A stretch of 64,000 nt of DNA, from the NCBI GenBank assembly GCA_945900965.1, contig CAMDKM010000010.1, positions 1 to 64,000 of the forward strand, written 5' to 3'. The position numbers and the translations under genes are program-made. The DNA is from Bordetella parapertussis. GTDB taxonomy: Bacteria > Pseudomonadota > Gammaproteobacteria > Burkholderiales > JACQAP01. Numbering within the stretch: position 1 is the stretch's first letter; every line of letters starts with the position of its first letter. Of this stretch, positions 10,176 to 19,906 are shown piece after piece. The notes under the pieces were generated by a model that saw only the letters and a program-made list of their open reading frames with translations, made no database searches and was not told the DNA's origin.

Positions 10176-12005
10176 ATGTGCGGAATTGTTGGAGCAGTTG
10201 CCCGTCGCGATATTGTTCCGGTGCTGATCGAAGGACTGCGCAAACTGGAGTACCGCGGTTACGATTCCGCGGGCCTGGCGATAATTAACGGCGGTCTGCG
10301 CCGCTTTCGTAGCGTTGGCCGCGTTGCATCGCTGGCGGAAATGGCTGGTCAAGCGGGAGTGAAAGGCAATCTGGGTATCGCGCATACCCGTTGGGCGACC
10401 CACGGGGTACCCTCGGAACGCAACGCCCATCCGCATATCAGCGATGACGGCTTGGCTGTGGTTCACAACGGCATCATCGAGAACCACGAGACGATGCGCG
10501 CGCGACTTACTGCCGAAGGTTATAAGTTCACATCCGATACGGATACCGAGGTCGTAGCCCATCTGATTCACCTGCATGCGAAGCAGGGCGGCGGACTGTT
10601 CGGCGCGGTGCGCAAGGCGGTCTCCGAGTTGAAGGGCGCCTATGCCATCGCCGTGTTATCGGAGAAAACGCCCGACGTAATAATCGCCGCGCGCCGCGGC
10701 GCGCCTCTGCTTCTGGGTCTTGGCAATGGAGAGAATTTTGTTGCCTCGGATGCCTCCGCACTCCTCCAAGTAACCAAACGAATGATTTATCTGGAGGAAG
10801 GAGATGTCGCGGAACTTCGGCTGGACGGCACCCGTATCCAGGACGCGAATGGCCTTGACGTCGCACGCTCAGTGCATGAAAGCACCCTGTCCGCCGACGC
10901 GGTGGAACTGGGGCCCTACCAGCACTACATGCAGAAGGAAATATTCGAGCAACCGGGCGCGGTCGCCAACACCCTGGAAATGGTGCTCGGGGCACAATCG
11001 ATCGTTCCCCAATTGTTCGGCGTCGAAGCCGAGCAGATTCTTCGAGACGCGACAAGCGTAAGCATCCTGGCATGTGGCACCAGCTACCACGCCGGACTGG
11101 TTGCCCGTTATTGGCTGGAGGCCGTCGCGGGGATTCCCTGCACCGTTGAAATTGCCAGCGAATATCGATACCGTGACAGTGTGGCCAATCCGAATGCACT
11201 GGTCATTGGCATCTCCCAGTCGGGAGAAACCGCTGACACCATTGCAGCCTTGCAACATGCACGGGCGCTCGGTCAGGAAATGACCTTGGCGATTTGTAAT
11301 GTGGCGGAAAGCAGTTTGATTCGGCAAACACGGCTCAAATTCCTGACCCGGGCCGGGCCCGAAATTGGTGTCGCCTCCACCAAGGCCTTCACTACGCAAT
11401 TGGCGGCCCTGTACCTGCTGACGCTGGTCATCGCCCGCTTGCGCGGCAGATTAAACGCCGAAACAGAAAAAGAACTCCTGCTCGCTTTGCGACACCTGCC
11501 CGCGGCGCTGCGTGAAGTACTGACGCTCGAGCCGCAAATTGCCGCCTGGGCCAGGAAGTTTTCCAGCAAGCAGCACGCCTTGTTCCTGGGCCGCGGCATG
11601 CATTTTCCCATCGCCCTGGAAGGTGCGCTGAAACTCAAGGAAATTTCCTATATCCATGCGGAAGCTTATGCCGCGGGAGAATTGAAGCATGGTCCACTCG
11701 CCCTGGTGGACAAGGACATGCCGGTGATCGCAATTGCTCCGAACGATGCCTTGCTGGAGAAACTCAAATCCAACCTGCAGGAAGTCCGCGCGCGGGGGGG
11801 GGAACTGTATGTATTTGCCGACACCGATTCGCTTTTGCAGCCGGGTGATGGAATTCATGTGATTCGCATGACGGAACACGCCGGCCATTTGAGTCCGATT
11901 CTGCACACGGTTCCCTTGCAACTGCTGGCCTATCATGTGGCCCTTGCCAAGGGGACAGATGTCGATAAGCCGAGGAATCTGGCGAAATCCGTTACGGTCG
12001 AATAG
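10176..12005 (+). CDS. glmS: Glutamine-fructose-6-phosphate aminotransferase (isomerising)
   Basis: Converts fructose-6-P and glutamine to glucosamine-6-P, the first step towards UDP-GlcNAc. 609 aa. Met1 is followed by the nucleophile Cys2 (MCGIVGAV), YRGYDSAG lies near 28, HTRWATHG is the glutaminase loop, and two SIS domains follow with [10 protein letters not shown] and [10 protein letters not shown]. The C-terminal [13 protein letters not shown] is characteristic. The upstream gap is short and contains no glmS-type ribozyme, as expected in proteobacteria. Confidence 0.98.
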   Translation: MCGIVGAVARRDIVPVLIEGLRKLEYRGYDSAGLAIINGGLRRFRSVGRVASLAEMAGQAGVKGNLGIAHTRWATHGVPSERNAHPHISDDGLAVVHNGIIENHETMRARLTAEGYKFTSDTDTEVVAHLIHLHAKQGGGLFGAVRKAVSELKGAYAIAVLSEKTPDVIIAARRGAPLLLGLGNGENFVASDASALLQVTKRMIYLEEGDVAELRLDGTRIQDANGLDVARSVHESTLSADAVELGPYQHYMQKEIFEQPGAVANTLEMVLGAQSIVPQLFGVEAEQILRDATSVSILACGTSYHAGLVARYWLEAVAGIPCTVEIASEYRYRDSVANPNALVIGISQSGETADTIAALQHARALGQEMTLAICNVAESSLIRQTRLKFLTRAGPEIGVASTKAFTTQLAALYLLTLVIARLRGRLNAETEKELLLALRHLPAALREVLTLEPQIAAWARKFSSKQHALFLGRGMHFPIALEGALKLKEISYIHAEAYAAGELKHGPLALVDKDMPVIAIAPNDALLEKLKSNLQEVRARGGELYVFADTDSLLQPGDGIHVIRMTEHAGHLSPILHTVPLQLLAYHVALAKGTDVDKPRNLAKSVTVE

Positions 12006-12068
12006 AATTTTCTCCGAGTGTCGGCAGAAGTATCGGCTCGGAAATACACATCCAACGAGGAGCACACA

Positions 12069-12545
12069 ATGCACAAGCTGGCGAAATATTCGACAATTCT
12101 CGGCATGACCCTGTGGTCGATCGGCTTTTCCCCGCTCGGCTCAGCCAATCTCGGCGAGACCGACTCGCCTGCCGCAGAAGACGTCAATTTTGTCGAAGGC
12201 AAAAAAGCCGTGGACGCCCAGGACTGGAACAAGGCAATCGAATGGTTAAGCAAAGCCGCGCAATCCCAGCCCCAGAACGCCGACGTACATAATTACCTGG
12301 GGTATGCCTATCGAAAAACCGGCAAGTTCCCTGCTGCGTTCTCTCATTACAACGAGGCACTCAAACTCAACCCGAAACACAAACATGCCCATGAATATAT
12401 CGGCGAGGCCTATCTTCTGACCGACGATCTTTTCAAAGCGGAATATCATCTTTCGGAATTGCAGCGGATTTGCTCGCCCATCCCCTGTGAAGAGTACAAA
12501 GACCTCAAGCGGGAGGTGGAGTCCTACAAGAAAACCCGCAAGTAA
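12069..12545 (+). CDS. Exported TPR-repeat protein
   Basis: A 158-aa protein with an N-terminal signal peptide (residues about 1-28, hydrophobic core TILGMTLWSIGF, possible cleavage after GSAN) and two to three tetratricopeptide repeats from about 42 to 125 (NKAIEWLSKAAQSQPQNADV, GKFPAAFSHYNEALKLNPKH). The frame is open 17 codons further upstream, but GAGGAG before this ATG decides the start. The last repeat contains two Cys (ICSPIPCEE), possibly a disulfide. Likely a periplasmic scaffold; partner unknown. The next gene starts 2 nt after its stop codon. Confidence 0.8.
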   Translation: MHKLAKYSTILGMTLWSIGFSPLGSANLGETDSPAAEDVNFVEGKKAVDAQDWNKAIEWLSKAAQSQPQNADVHNYLGYAYRKTGKFPAAFSHYNEALKLNPKHKHAHEYIGEAYLLTDDLFKAEYHLSELQRICSPIPCEEYKDLKREVESYKKTRK

Positions 12546-12547
12546 CC

Positions 12548-13201
12548 ATGCCCAATCGCGAAATCCGCGCGGTATTTTGGGATTTTGGCGGGGTCATGAC
12601 TGAAAGCCCGTTTGTGGCGTTCCGACGCTTTGAGCGCGATCACGGGCTACCGGACAATTTCCTGCGTTCGATTAACACTCGCAATCCCGACAACAACGTT
12701 TGGGCGCGCTTCGAGCGCTCGGAGCTGACGCCTGAGCAATTCGACGTGTCGTTTGCCGAGGAATCCGCCACCGCCGGCCACCCTGTGCGTGGCTTGGATG
12801 TCATCGATCTGCTCTATGGCGCGATCCGTCCACGCATGGTGGCCGCCGTTAAAGCCTGCAAAGCGCACTGGCTGAATGCCTGCCTCACCAATAATGTCGA
12901 CGCCGGTCCTGGCCGCGGCTTTGCCCGTGACCCGCTACGCGCCCGGGAATGGCAAAACGCGATCGAGATATTCGACCGGGTACTTGAATCTTCAAAGCTG
13001 GGTTCAAGGAAACCTGAGCGGCGATTTTTTGAGCTGGCTTGCGAAAAAATCGGCATTGAACCCAAGCAGGCAGTCTTTCTGGACGACCTCGGTGCGAACC
13101 TCAAACCCGCCCGTGCCATGGGCATGCACACGATCAAGGTCGACGCGCCCGACCAGGCTTTGGCCCAACTCGAAACGCTGCTTGATTGGAAGTTGCAGTA
13201 G
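12548..13201 (+). CDS. HAD-superfamily hydrolase (epoxide-hydrolase-phosphatase-like subfamily)
   Basis: Cytoplasmic HAD-like phosphatase of 217 aa. Motif I is VFWDFGGVMT: the nucleophile Asp is present, but the usual second Asp of DxD is Gly, as in the phosphatase domain of soluble epoxide hydrolase and related IA3 proteins. Motif II is CLTNN, motif III lies around SSKLGSRKPERRFF, and motif IV is VFLDDLGANLKPA. The substrate cannot be predicted. It follows the TPR gene with almost no gap and is convergent with the SDR gene. Confidence 0.85.
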   Translation: MPNREIRAVFWDFGGVMTESPFVAFRRFERDHGLPDNFLRSINTRNPDNNVWARFERSELTPEQFDVSFAEESATAGHPVRGLDVIDLLYGAIRPRMVAAVKACKAHWLNACLTNNVDAGPGRGFARDPLRAREWQNAIEIFDRVLESSKLGSRKPERRFFELACEKIGIEPKQAVFLDDLGANLKPARAMGMHTIKVDAPDQALAQLETLLDWKLQ

Positions 13202-13210
13202 TCCGCTGGC

Positions 13211-13984
13211 TCAACTTTGCCGACGCGGCTTGCGTGGGGCTCGCGAAAACGCCCAGTCGTAAACCGGTCGCGGCAACATGCGCAGCAAGCGGCCCATCAG
13301 GGCCATTTGCCAGGGCAGAACGTAGAAGCGTTGCCGGCGCTCGATGGCCGATACAATTTTCGCCGCGGCCAATTCAGTGGACATCAGAAACGGCATGCGA
13401 TACGGATTTTTGTCGGTCATCGGAGAAACAACATATCCCGGGCAGATGGTCACCACCGACACACCGCTGCCGCGCAATTCAACCCGCAGGCTCTCCAGAT
13501 AAGAAATTGCCGCGGCTTTGGATGCCGAGTAAGCCGCCGCGCCCGGCAGACCGCGAAACCCCGCAACACTGGCAATGCCTGCCAACGTACCGCCGCCCCG
13601 CTCGAGCATGCCGCCAACGAAGATCTGAAAGGTCAGCATCATTCCGGTCAAGTTGGTGGCAATGATTTCTTCAAACACCGCATTATCCTGCGCCGTACCC
13701 GTCAGCGTGCCGGCGCTCACACCGGCATTGGCGATGACGATATCGGGACAGCCCGCGCGGGCTATAAAATCGCGGCCAGCCGACAAAAGCGCCTGAGCGT
13801 CGCGAACATCAGCCACATAGGTAAAGACCCGCCCCGGGAAAGATGCAGCCAGAGGATCGAGCAATGCCTTACGGCGCGCAACCAGACCCAGCGTTGCGCC
13901 GTGGCGAATATATTGCTCCGTCAATGCCCTGCCGATACCGCTTGACGCCCCGGTAATGAAGACCCTTTTGGCTGCCGTGCTCAA
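13211..13984 (-). CDS. Short-chain dehydrogenase/reductase
   Basis: NAD(P)-dependent Rossmann-fold oxidoreductase, 257 aa. The dinucleotide motif TGASSGIG is at residues 11-18, NAG at 86-88, catalytic Ser139, and YSASK with Tyr152 and Lys156. PGYVVSPMT follows. The C-terminal region is basic and contains a hydrophobic stretch (WQMALMGRLLRMLP) that may touch membrane, like other SDRs of unknown substrate. Its start overlaps the stop of the upstream thioredoxin-fold gene by 4 nt, so it ends the argS-SPOR-dsbA operon. Confidence 0.85.
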   Translation of the reverse strand: MSTAAKRVFITGASSGIGRALTEQYIRHGATLGLVARRKALLDPLAASFPGRVFTYVADVRDAQALLSAGRDFIARAGCPDIVIANAGVSAGTLTGTAQDNAVFEEIIATNLTGMMLTFQIFVGGMLERGGGTLAGIASVAGFRGLPGAAAYSASKAAAISYLESLRVELRGSGVSVVTICPGYVVSPMTDKNPYRMPFLMSTELAAAKIVSAIERRQRFYVLPWQMALMGRLLRMLPRPVYDWAFSRAPRKPRRQS

Positions 13985-14613
13985 GGCTTGGATCGATCCG
14001 CGCGCGCCTTATCAATCAAGGCGTCGAGAATGCCGATCATCGCAACGACGCTTCCGGCCATGGTGGCGTTGGTCAGATATCGTCCGTCCACGACCAGAGA
14101 CGGCGTAGCCTTGATGCCATAGGCGATTGTCGCGTCGCGGGCCTGCTGGACCATGGCCGCGACACGATCCGATTCCAAGGTGTCCTTCAGGCGGTTTCGA
14201 TCGATGCCGTGTTGATCCGCCCAAGCTGATAGTTGACTGAAGTCGCCCAGGTTCCTGCCGTGATCGTGAATTTCCCGATAGACCTCGGAATGCGAGCGCT
14301 CCAAGTCGCCCAATTCCTGCAACGCGAAAAATAATCTTGCCAGCGGCACCCACTCGGTGCGACGCAGGGCGGGAATCCTCAGATAGGAGACGTCGGTGGG
14401 AATCGATGCCAGCCAGGCCTGGATGTGGGGATCGAACCGATTGCAGGCGCCGCAGCCGTAATAAAAAAACTCGGTAACTTCAATCTTTGCAGTGGACGCC
14501 CGGGATCCCGCGGAAATTCTGACGTAATCGACGTCTTCCATCAGGTCCGCCGCCCGTACCAGGTTTGTCGCGGCACAGAGTACAAGCACCAGAATCGTTG
14601 TGCGCATCGGCAC
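13981..14613 (-). CDS. Periplasmic DsbA-like thiol oxidoreductase with CGAC active site
   Basis: Thioredoxin-fold protein of 210 aa with a signal peptide (MPMRTTILVLVLCAATNLVRA). The active site is FFYYGCGACNRF (Cys54-Gly-Ala-Cys57), followed by a helical insert and the cis-proline segment KATPSLVVDGRYL. The overall design matches DsbA, but the dipeptide between the cysteines (GA) differs from the PH of classical DsbA, so its redox potential and job may differ. It is 24 nt downstream of a second DsbA-like gene; the two appear to be diverged duplicates. Confidence 0.85.
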   Translation of the reverse strand: MPMRTTILVLVLCAATNLVRAADLMEDVDYVRISAGSRASTAKIEVTEFFYYGCGACNRFDPHIQAWLASIPTDVSYLRIPALRRTEWVPLARLFFALQELGDLERSHSEVYREIHDHGRNLGDFSQLSAWADQHGIDRNRLKDTLESDRVAAMVQQARDATIAYGIKATPSLVVDGRYLTNATMAGSVVAMIGILDALIDKARADRSKP

Positions 14614-14637
14614 ACCCGACTATCCGTGCAGGCGCGC

Positions 14638-15303
14638 CTATTTGGCGCCGGTCCGGCTCATATCGATGAGTTCGTTAAGAACTTGGACAAAACGGGCATG
14701 GTCCACCCCTTCGCTTGCCTTGAGAGTCATGGACGGGCCAGTGAGGTATTTTCCATCCACGATCAGATAAGGAGTACCCGGAATCCGGTAATTGCGGGTC
14801 ATCTGAGCCGCGCGTTTTGCCTTGGAGTCCACGCCGAAAGAATCGAATACCGCCTCGAATTTCTTCACATCGACGGCCTGCTCGGCGAGCCATTTCACCA
14901 TGACGGCTCTTTCCGCCATGTTTTGCCCATGCTGATGGATGGCGAAATAGATTTTTTCGTGCAACTTATCCAGCAGACCCACTTCCTCCAGCGCATAGTG
15001 CAGCTTCGCAAGTGGCAGCATTTTTTCGTTGAATACCGCAGGTACGTAACGAAACTCGGCATCCTTGGGCTTGGTTTTCAACCAGCTTTTGAGCAAGGGT
15101 TCGAATTCGTAACAATGCGAGCAGGCATAGTTGAAAAACTCCAATACCTCGACACCTTTTCCTACCGTGGATTGCGCGGGATTAAGCACCTTGTACTCGG
15201 CATCCAGCACGGGTTTGGCGTGAGACCACAATGGACAAACCCCACACACCAGCACAAGAATAAGCGCGAACGAAGTACGAAAATTTACCAGGCTATTTCT
15301 CAT
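14638..15303 (-). CDS. dsbA: Thiol:disulfide interchange protein DsbA
   Basis: Periplasmic oxidant that introduces disulfide bonds into exported proteins. 221 aa with a signal peptide (hydrophobic core SFALILVLVCGV, cleavage near HAK). The active site is FFNYACSHCYEF (Cys61-Ser-His-Cys64); CxHC is typical of DsbA although Pro is replaced by Ser. The cis-Pro is Pro178 in PGTPYLIVDGKYL. It lies 13 nt after the SPOR gene and upstream of the CGAC paralogue. Likely clients in this window include LptD, which needs disulfides for assembly (established in E. coli; inferred here). Confidence 0.93.
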   Translation of the reverse strand: MRNSLVNFRTSFALILVLVCGVCPLWSHAKPVLDAEYKVLNPAQSTVGKGVEVLEFFNYACSHCYEFEPLLKSWLKTKPKDAEFRYVPAVFNEKMLPLAKLHYALEEVGLLDKLHEKIYFAIHQHGQNMAERAVMVKWLAEQAVDVKKFEAVFDSFGVDSKAKRAAQMTRNYRIPGTPYLIVDGKYLTGPSMTLKASEGVDHARFVQVLNELIDMSRTGAK

Positions 15304-15316
15304 ATTCCGGTTTCTC

Positions 15317-15913
15317 CTACGGGTTACCTTCGCGAACCTTGATCAGGTTCGCCTCGATCTGGTTATCTTTTAGCATGGCGCGCGATTTATTGATTTGTTC
15401 CTGGGCGGAAAACGGGCCGAGTCGCACTCGATGCCACACCTTGCCATCCGGCAGTGTCGCGGTTTGTATCTGCGTTTCTATTCCCGCCAGCGCCAACCTT
15501 GCCTTCATATTGTCCGCGTCGGATGGATTTTGAAATGCCGCGACTTGCAGAAAATAGACGTCCTTGACCTTGCCAGTCTCTGCCGGACGCTTGAACTCCT
15601 TGTCAGTGACGGCCTCTTCAGACCCCGGCAATATCTTGTAAAAATCGAAGCGCGGTTTGCCCCCCTCGGCTTGAGGTGGCTTAGTCCCGTTGGGCGACAC
15701 ATCCTTGTTCGGTTCCGGTAACGCGGTGTCTTTGTGTGGCGGATCGGTCGGTTTCGATTTTTGGAAGAATGGATTTGCGCCCTTGTTGATGTAGAGCGCC
15801 ACCCCGAGTGCCAGGCTGATTCCAATCAGCATGCCTATCAAAATGCCCATGCCCATTGAACTGCTCCGGCCTTCGCCGGAACCCGATCCCCCATTTTTAT
15901 AGTCGCGGCCCAT
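15317..15913 (-). CDS. SPOR-domain membrane protein (FtsN/DedD-like)
   Basis: A 198-aa bitopic inner-membrane protein. A Gly/Ser-rich cytoplasmic start is followed by one membrane helix (residues about 20-43, MGILIGMLIGISLALGVALY), a Pro/Lys-rich periplasmic linker and a C-terminal SPOR domain (about 115-195, from VYFLQVAAFQNPSDADNMKA to the end). SPOR domains bind denuded peptidoglycan at the septum, so a role in cell division or wall maturation is likely. It lacks proof of being true FtsN. It sits 15 nt after argS, the usual position in betaproteobacteria. Confidence 0.9.
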   Translation of the reverse strand: MGRDYKNGGSGSGEGRSSSMGMGILIGMLIGISLALGVALYINKGANPFFQKSKPTDPPHKDTALPEPNKDVSPNGTKPPQAEGGKPRFDFYKILPGSEEAVTDKEFKRPAETGKVKDVYFLQVAAFQNPSDADNMKARLALAGIETQIQTATLPDGKVWHRVRLGPFSAQEQINKSRAMLKDNQIEANLIKVREGNP

Positions 15914-15928
15914 ATTGTTCAGTTTACC

Positions 15929-17665
15929 TCACATTTTTTGCGGCGCGCCGACGCCCAATATGGCCAAACCGTTGCGTAAAACTTGTCGAACCGCGGTCGC
16001 CAACGCAAGGCGCGCCAGTTTTACACCGTCATCATCGATCAGCAGGCGAGTCGAATTGTAGTAGCTGTGAAATGCCCCAGCCAGCTCCTTCAGGTAAAAA
16101 GCGATCTGGTGCGGGGCCAGGTCGCGTGCCGCACTTTCGATGTTGTCCGGAAAATCCATGAGCAATTGCATGATTTGAAGTTCCTGGGCTTCAACGAGTG
16201 GGGCGAGGTTCGCGTTGACCAGCCCGGACACCTCGCCGCCCCATTGTTCCAGCACCGAGCACACCCGCGCGTGCGCGTACTGGATGTAGTACACGGGATT
16301 GTCGTTGCTTTGGGATTTCGCCAGATCGAGATCGAAATCCAGATGCTGGTCGCTCTTGCGCAAGACGTAATAAAATCGCGCGGCATCACTGCCCACTTCA
16401 TTGCGCAATTCGCGCAGGGTGACGAATTCACCGGCGCGTTTCCCCATCGCGACCTTTTCGCCGCCGCGATAAAGGACTGCAAACTGAACCAGGGGCACTG
16501 TAAGCTTGTCTGGGTCGGCGCCCATCGCCTTCAGTGCGCCCTTGACGCGCGGTATGTAGCCGTGGTGATCCGCGCCCCATACATCGATGATCCGATCGTA
16601 GCCGCGTTCGAGTTTGTTTACGTGGTACGCAATGTCCGAGGCAAAGTAGGTAAATTGCCCATTCTCGCGACATACCACGCGATCTTTTTCGTCGCCATAC
16701 GCGGTGGAACGAAACCACAAGGCACCTTCTTTTTCATAAATGTGGCCGTTGTCTCGCAGCTTCTGGACCGCGCGCGCCACTTCGCCGCTGTCGTAGAGCG
16801 AGCGCTCGGAAAACCAGCGGTCGTAGTGCACGCCAAACTGTTCCAGATCGTCGCGTTGGTCCGCGAGCATCGCATCGAGCGCAAATTTGTGCAGCAACCA
16901 CCAATTGTCACCCAGCGCAGTTTTGACACTGGCCATGAGCGCGTCGAGCGCCACATCGGCGTCTTCGCTTCTCGCGGGTTCCTGGATGGGGAATTCGCAC
17001 AGCAGGCGGGGGCCGTATCGGGCGTCGAGTGCACGCGCCATGTCGCGCACATAGTCGCCCCGGTAACCGTCCTCGGGAAATACCATGGTCGCGCCACGCG
17101 CTTCGAGATAACGCAGCCAAACCGAAGTCGCGAGAATATCCATCTGGCGACCCGCATCGTTTATATAAAACTCGCGCGTCACCTGGCAACCAGTGGCTTC
17201 CAGCACGTTGGCGAGACAGGCGCCGTACGCAGCGCCCCGTCCGTGACCCACGTGCAACGGCCCGGTCGGATTGGCAGAGACGAATTCCACCTGCACTCGT
17301 TGCGCGCTGGGTGACGCTGTCTTCCCGAACCTCTCTCCCTGAGCCAGCACCAGCCCCACGACTCGCTGTTTCGCCTCGGGCTTAAGCCTAAAGTTGACGA
17401 AACCGGCGCCGGCGACGGAAGTTTGCTCGACCAGAGCCGAGCCCGGAAGCGCGTTGATCAATGCCTGAGCAATTTCGCGAGGATTGCGTTTGAGCGACTT
17501 GCCCAATTGCATGGCGATATTGCTGGAAAAGTCGCCATGCTCGGCGCTTTTCGGGCGCTCCAGCGTAAGTGAGGACGCGGTAAATTCAGGCGCCACTTTC
17601 GCGAGAGCGGCCTGCAACAACTCGATCAGATGGGCTCGCAGGTCTGGCGCGGCGGGAAAACTCAT
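15929..17665 (-). CDS. argS: Arginyl-tRNA synthetase
   Basis: Class-I synthetase that charges tRNA-Arg. 578 aa. The N-terminal Add1 domain is followed by the HIGH-type motif GPLHVGHGRG (HVGH at 138-141). The degenerate KMSK region VAMGKRAGEFVTL and the downstream sequence KSDQHLDFDLDLAKSQSNDNPVYYIQYAHAR are typical of ArgS, as is the C-terminal anticodon-binding DALR domain. First gene of the argS-SPOR-dsbA operon. Confidence 0.98.
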   Translation of the reverse strand: MSFPAAPDLRAHLIELLQAALAKVAPEFTASSLTLERPKSAEHGDFSSNIAMQLGKSLKRNPREIAQALINALPGSALVEQTSVAGAGFVNFRLKPEAKQRVVGLVLAQGERFGKTASPSAQRVQVEFVSANPTGPLHVGHGRGAAYGACLANVLEATGCQVTREFYINDAGRQMDILATSVWLRYLEARGATMVFPEDGYRGDYVRDMARALDARYGPRLLCEFPIQEPARSEDADVALDALMASVKTALGDNWWLLHKFALDAMLADQRDDLEQFGVHYDRWFSERSLYDSGEVARAVQKLRDNGHIYEKEGALWFRSTAYGDEKDRVVCRENGQFTYFASDIAYHVNKLERGYDRIIDVWGADHHGYIPRVKGALKAMGADPDKLTVPLVQFAVLYRGGEKVAMGKRAGEFVTLRELRNEVGSDAARFYYVLRKSDQHLDFDLDLAKSQSNDNPVYYIQYAHARVCSVLEQWGGEVSGLVNANLAPLVEAQELQIMQLLMDFPDNIESAARDLAPHQIAFYLKELAGAFHSYYNSTRLLIDDDGVKLARLALATAVRQVLRNGLAILGVGAPQKM

Positions 17666-17719
17666 TGCGGCGGGATTTTGAAAAACTGCGATTATACCGG
17701 CCCGGCTGCCGCGGCCCGC

Positions 17720-19906
17720 TTAGAGTTCCAGCGGATCAACGTCGATAATCCAGCGCACGTTGCGCGCGTTCAGCTGCTCCAGCCTTGGCGTCCAGGCTTG
17801 AAGAAAGCGCTGCAAGGCGGGGCGCAAAGGGGATTGCACCAGAAGGTGGGAGCGATGACGGCCGGCAATGCGTGCCATGGTGGCCGGAACAGGGTCGTAC
17901 ATCGTGATATCGCCTTGCATGAGCGATGCGCCTTCTTTGGTGGCCCGCTTCAGGAAGTCATGTACCTTGGCTTCGCTCACCGCTTCGGCGCGCAACAAGG
18001 CTTGCGAAACAAACGGGGGAAATCCCGCCTGTTGGCGTTCCGTGAGCATTTGATCTGCCAGTTCCGGAAAATTCTGATTAACCAGTGCCTGATACAGGGG
18101 GTGGGTTGGAAACCGCGTTTGGACCAGAACTTCGCCAGGGAGACTGGCCCGCCCGGCGCGACCCGACACCTGCATCAACTGCTGAAACAATTTTTCCGAA
18201 GCACGAAAATCGGCCGCATACAGGGCAGCGTCCGGATTGGCGATCGCCACCAGAGTGAGATTAGGAAAATCGTGTCCCTTGGCAAGCATTTGTGTGCCAA
18301 CCAGAATATCGACGGCGTCGCCGTGAATCTTGTCCAGCATCCCATCCCAAGCGCCTTTGCGGCGCGTGCTGTCTCGGTCGATTCGCAGAATTCGCGCGCT
18401 GGGAAAATGCCCTGCCAGCGTTTGTTCCAGGCGCTGGGTTCCCTGACCCAGACCTTGAAGATCCTGGTCGCCGCAGGTAGGACAGGCCCGGGGCAGGCTT
18501 TGCTCATGTCCGCAATAATGACAACGCAACACCGCGTCTTGCAGGTGCCAAACCAGCCGGGCGCTGCAGCGCCCACATTCTCCAACCCATCCACAGGCGC
18601 CGCATACGACCACTGGCGCGAATCCTCGTCTGTTCAGAAAGACCAGTGATTGTTCGCCACGCTGCAGCCGCAGACGGATAGCTTCGAGTACCGGTTTGGA
18701 AAGTCCTCCTACCATGGCGATGGACTGGGTATCGACAAGCCGTACCTGCGGCAGTTTCGCCCCGGGACGCGAATTCAATCGCAAATGGCGGAACTTTTTT
18801 TTCTGGGCATTGTGAAAAGTTTCGAGCGAAGGGGTTGCGGAGCCCAGCACTATGGGAATTCCCAGACGTTGGGCACGGACAAGAGCCAGATCGCGCGCCG
18901 AATATCGCAGTCCTTCCTGCTGTTTGAAGGAGGCGTCGTGTTCTTCGTCAACGATGATCAAGCCCAGTCTCGGCATCGGCGCAAAAACCGATAGTCGGGT
19001 TCCCAGCACAACGCCAGCCCGACCGCTGGCCGCAGCCATCCAGTGCCGCGCGCGCTCGCCGCTGGCGAGATTGCTATGCAATGTCACCAGACAACGTGCA
19101 TCGAACCGGGCATGAAAGCGCGCTTCCAGTTGCGGCGTAAGGTTGATCTCCGGAACCATGAGAAGCGTCTGTTGACCCCGTTCGAGAGCCCGAACGATCA
19201 GTTGGAAATAAATTTCAGTCTTCCCGCTGCCGGTAATGCCTTCCAGCAGCCAGGGTGAATACTTATCGAAGCATTCCTCAAGCTCAGCCATTGCAATGGC
19301 TTGGTCCGGCGTCAGCGAAAGACCGGAAACCTGCTGTACAGGTCGATCCAGTATTTGCCCGATATCCTCGGTGAGCCGGCTTTTAATCCAGCCGTCTTTA
19401 ACCCATTTCTCGAGTGCCGCCGGTGCTCGCGGTGAAAGCTGTCGGGCTTCTTCTCTGGTTAAGCTGGGCACACGACTGAGCACTTCCAGAATCCGGCGCA
19501 ACAGGACTGCACGACGTGGAATAGCAGCCAGCAGAGCCTCACGCCCGTTTTCCGGCAATGCGTAGGTTCTCTGTTTTTCGGAAGGGGCGTATCGCGGCTG
19601 GCGGAATTGGACGGGCAGAGAGGTAAACGCGGCCTCCCCGATTGGGCAGCGGTAATAGGTACTGGCAAATTGAATCAGGGACAGAACATCCACTGGCAAA
19701 GGTTCCAGTGGCAGGACACTCTGAATAAATCGGAGTCGGGCATTGTCGACTTGAGAATCGGCATGGAGTTCAAACACCATTCCGACCAACCGGCGGTTTC
19801 CAAACGGCACAACAACCAATTGGCCAGGCTGCACCGTGTGAGCCCCGATTCGATAGTCGAAAAGGGTATCGATCGGAACATCAAGGGCAACTCTGGCGAT
19901 GAACAC
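17720..19906 (-). CDS. priA: Primosomal protein N' (PriA helicase)
   Basis: Replication-restart 3'-5' DNA helicase that loads DnaB at stalled forks. 728 aa. The N-terminal 3'-DNA-binding domain starts MFIARVALDVPIDTLFDY. Walker A is GITGSGKT at 223-230, the DEAH-type motif is VDEEHDASFKQQEG, and GSATPSLE is motif III. Eight cysteines in CxxC pairs (CGACGWVGECGRC, CHYCGH, CPTCG) form the zinc domain. The final helicase lobe has VGTQMLAKGHDFP. It stands alone, 54 nt upstream of argS. Confidence 0.98.
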   Translation of the reverse strand: MFIARVALDVPIDTLFDYRIGAHTVQPGQLVVVPFGNRRLVGMVFELHADSQVDNARLRFIQSVLPLEPLPVDVLSLIQFASTYYRCPIGEAAFTSLPVQFRQPRYAPSEKQRTYALPENGREALLAAIPRRAVLLRRILEVLSRVPSLTREEARQLSPRAPAALEKWVKDGWIKSRLTEDIGQILDRPVQQVSGLSLTPDQAIAMAELEECFDKYSPWLLEGITGSGKTEIYFQLIVRALERGQQTLLMVPEINLTPQLEARFHARFDARCLVTLHSNLASGERARHWMAAASGRAGVVLGTRLSVFAPMPRLGLIIVDEEHDASFKQQEGLRYSARDLALVRAQRLGIPIVLGSATPSLETFHNAQKKKFRHLRLNSRPGAKLPQVRLVDTQSIAMVGGLSKPVLEAIRLRLQRGEQSLVFLNRRGFAPVVVCGACGWVGECGRCSARLVWHLQDAVLRCHYCGHEQSLPRACPTCGDQDLQGLGQGTQRLEQTLAGHFPSARILRIDRDSTRRKGAWDGMLDKIHGDAVDILVGTQMLAKGHDFPNLTLVAIANPDAALYAADFRASEKLFQQLMQVSGRAGRASLPGEVLVQTRFPTHPLYQALVNQNFPELADQMLTERQQAGFPPFVSQALLRAEAVSEAKVHDFLKRATKEGASLMQGDITMYDPVPATMARIAGRHRSHLLVQSPLRPALQRFLQAWTPRLEQLNARNVRWIIDVDPLEL

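Noticed and set aside
15983-17314. 443-codon open frame antisense to argS
   Set aside because: argS motifs are intact on the minus strand; the plus frame has no family features.
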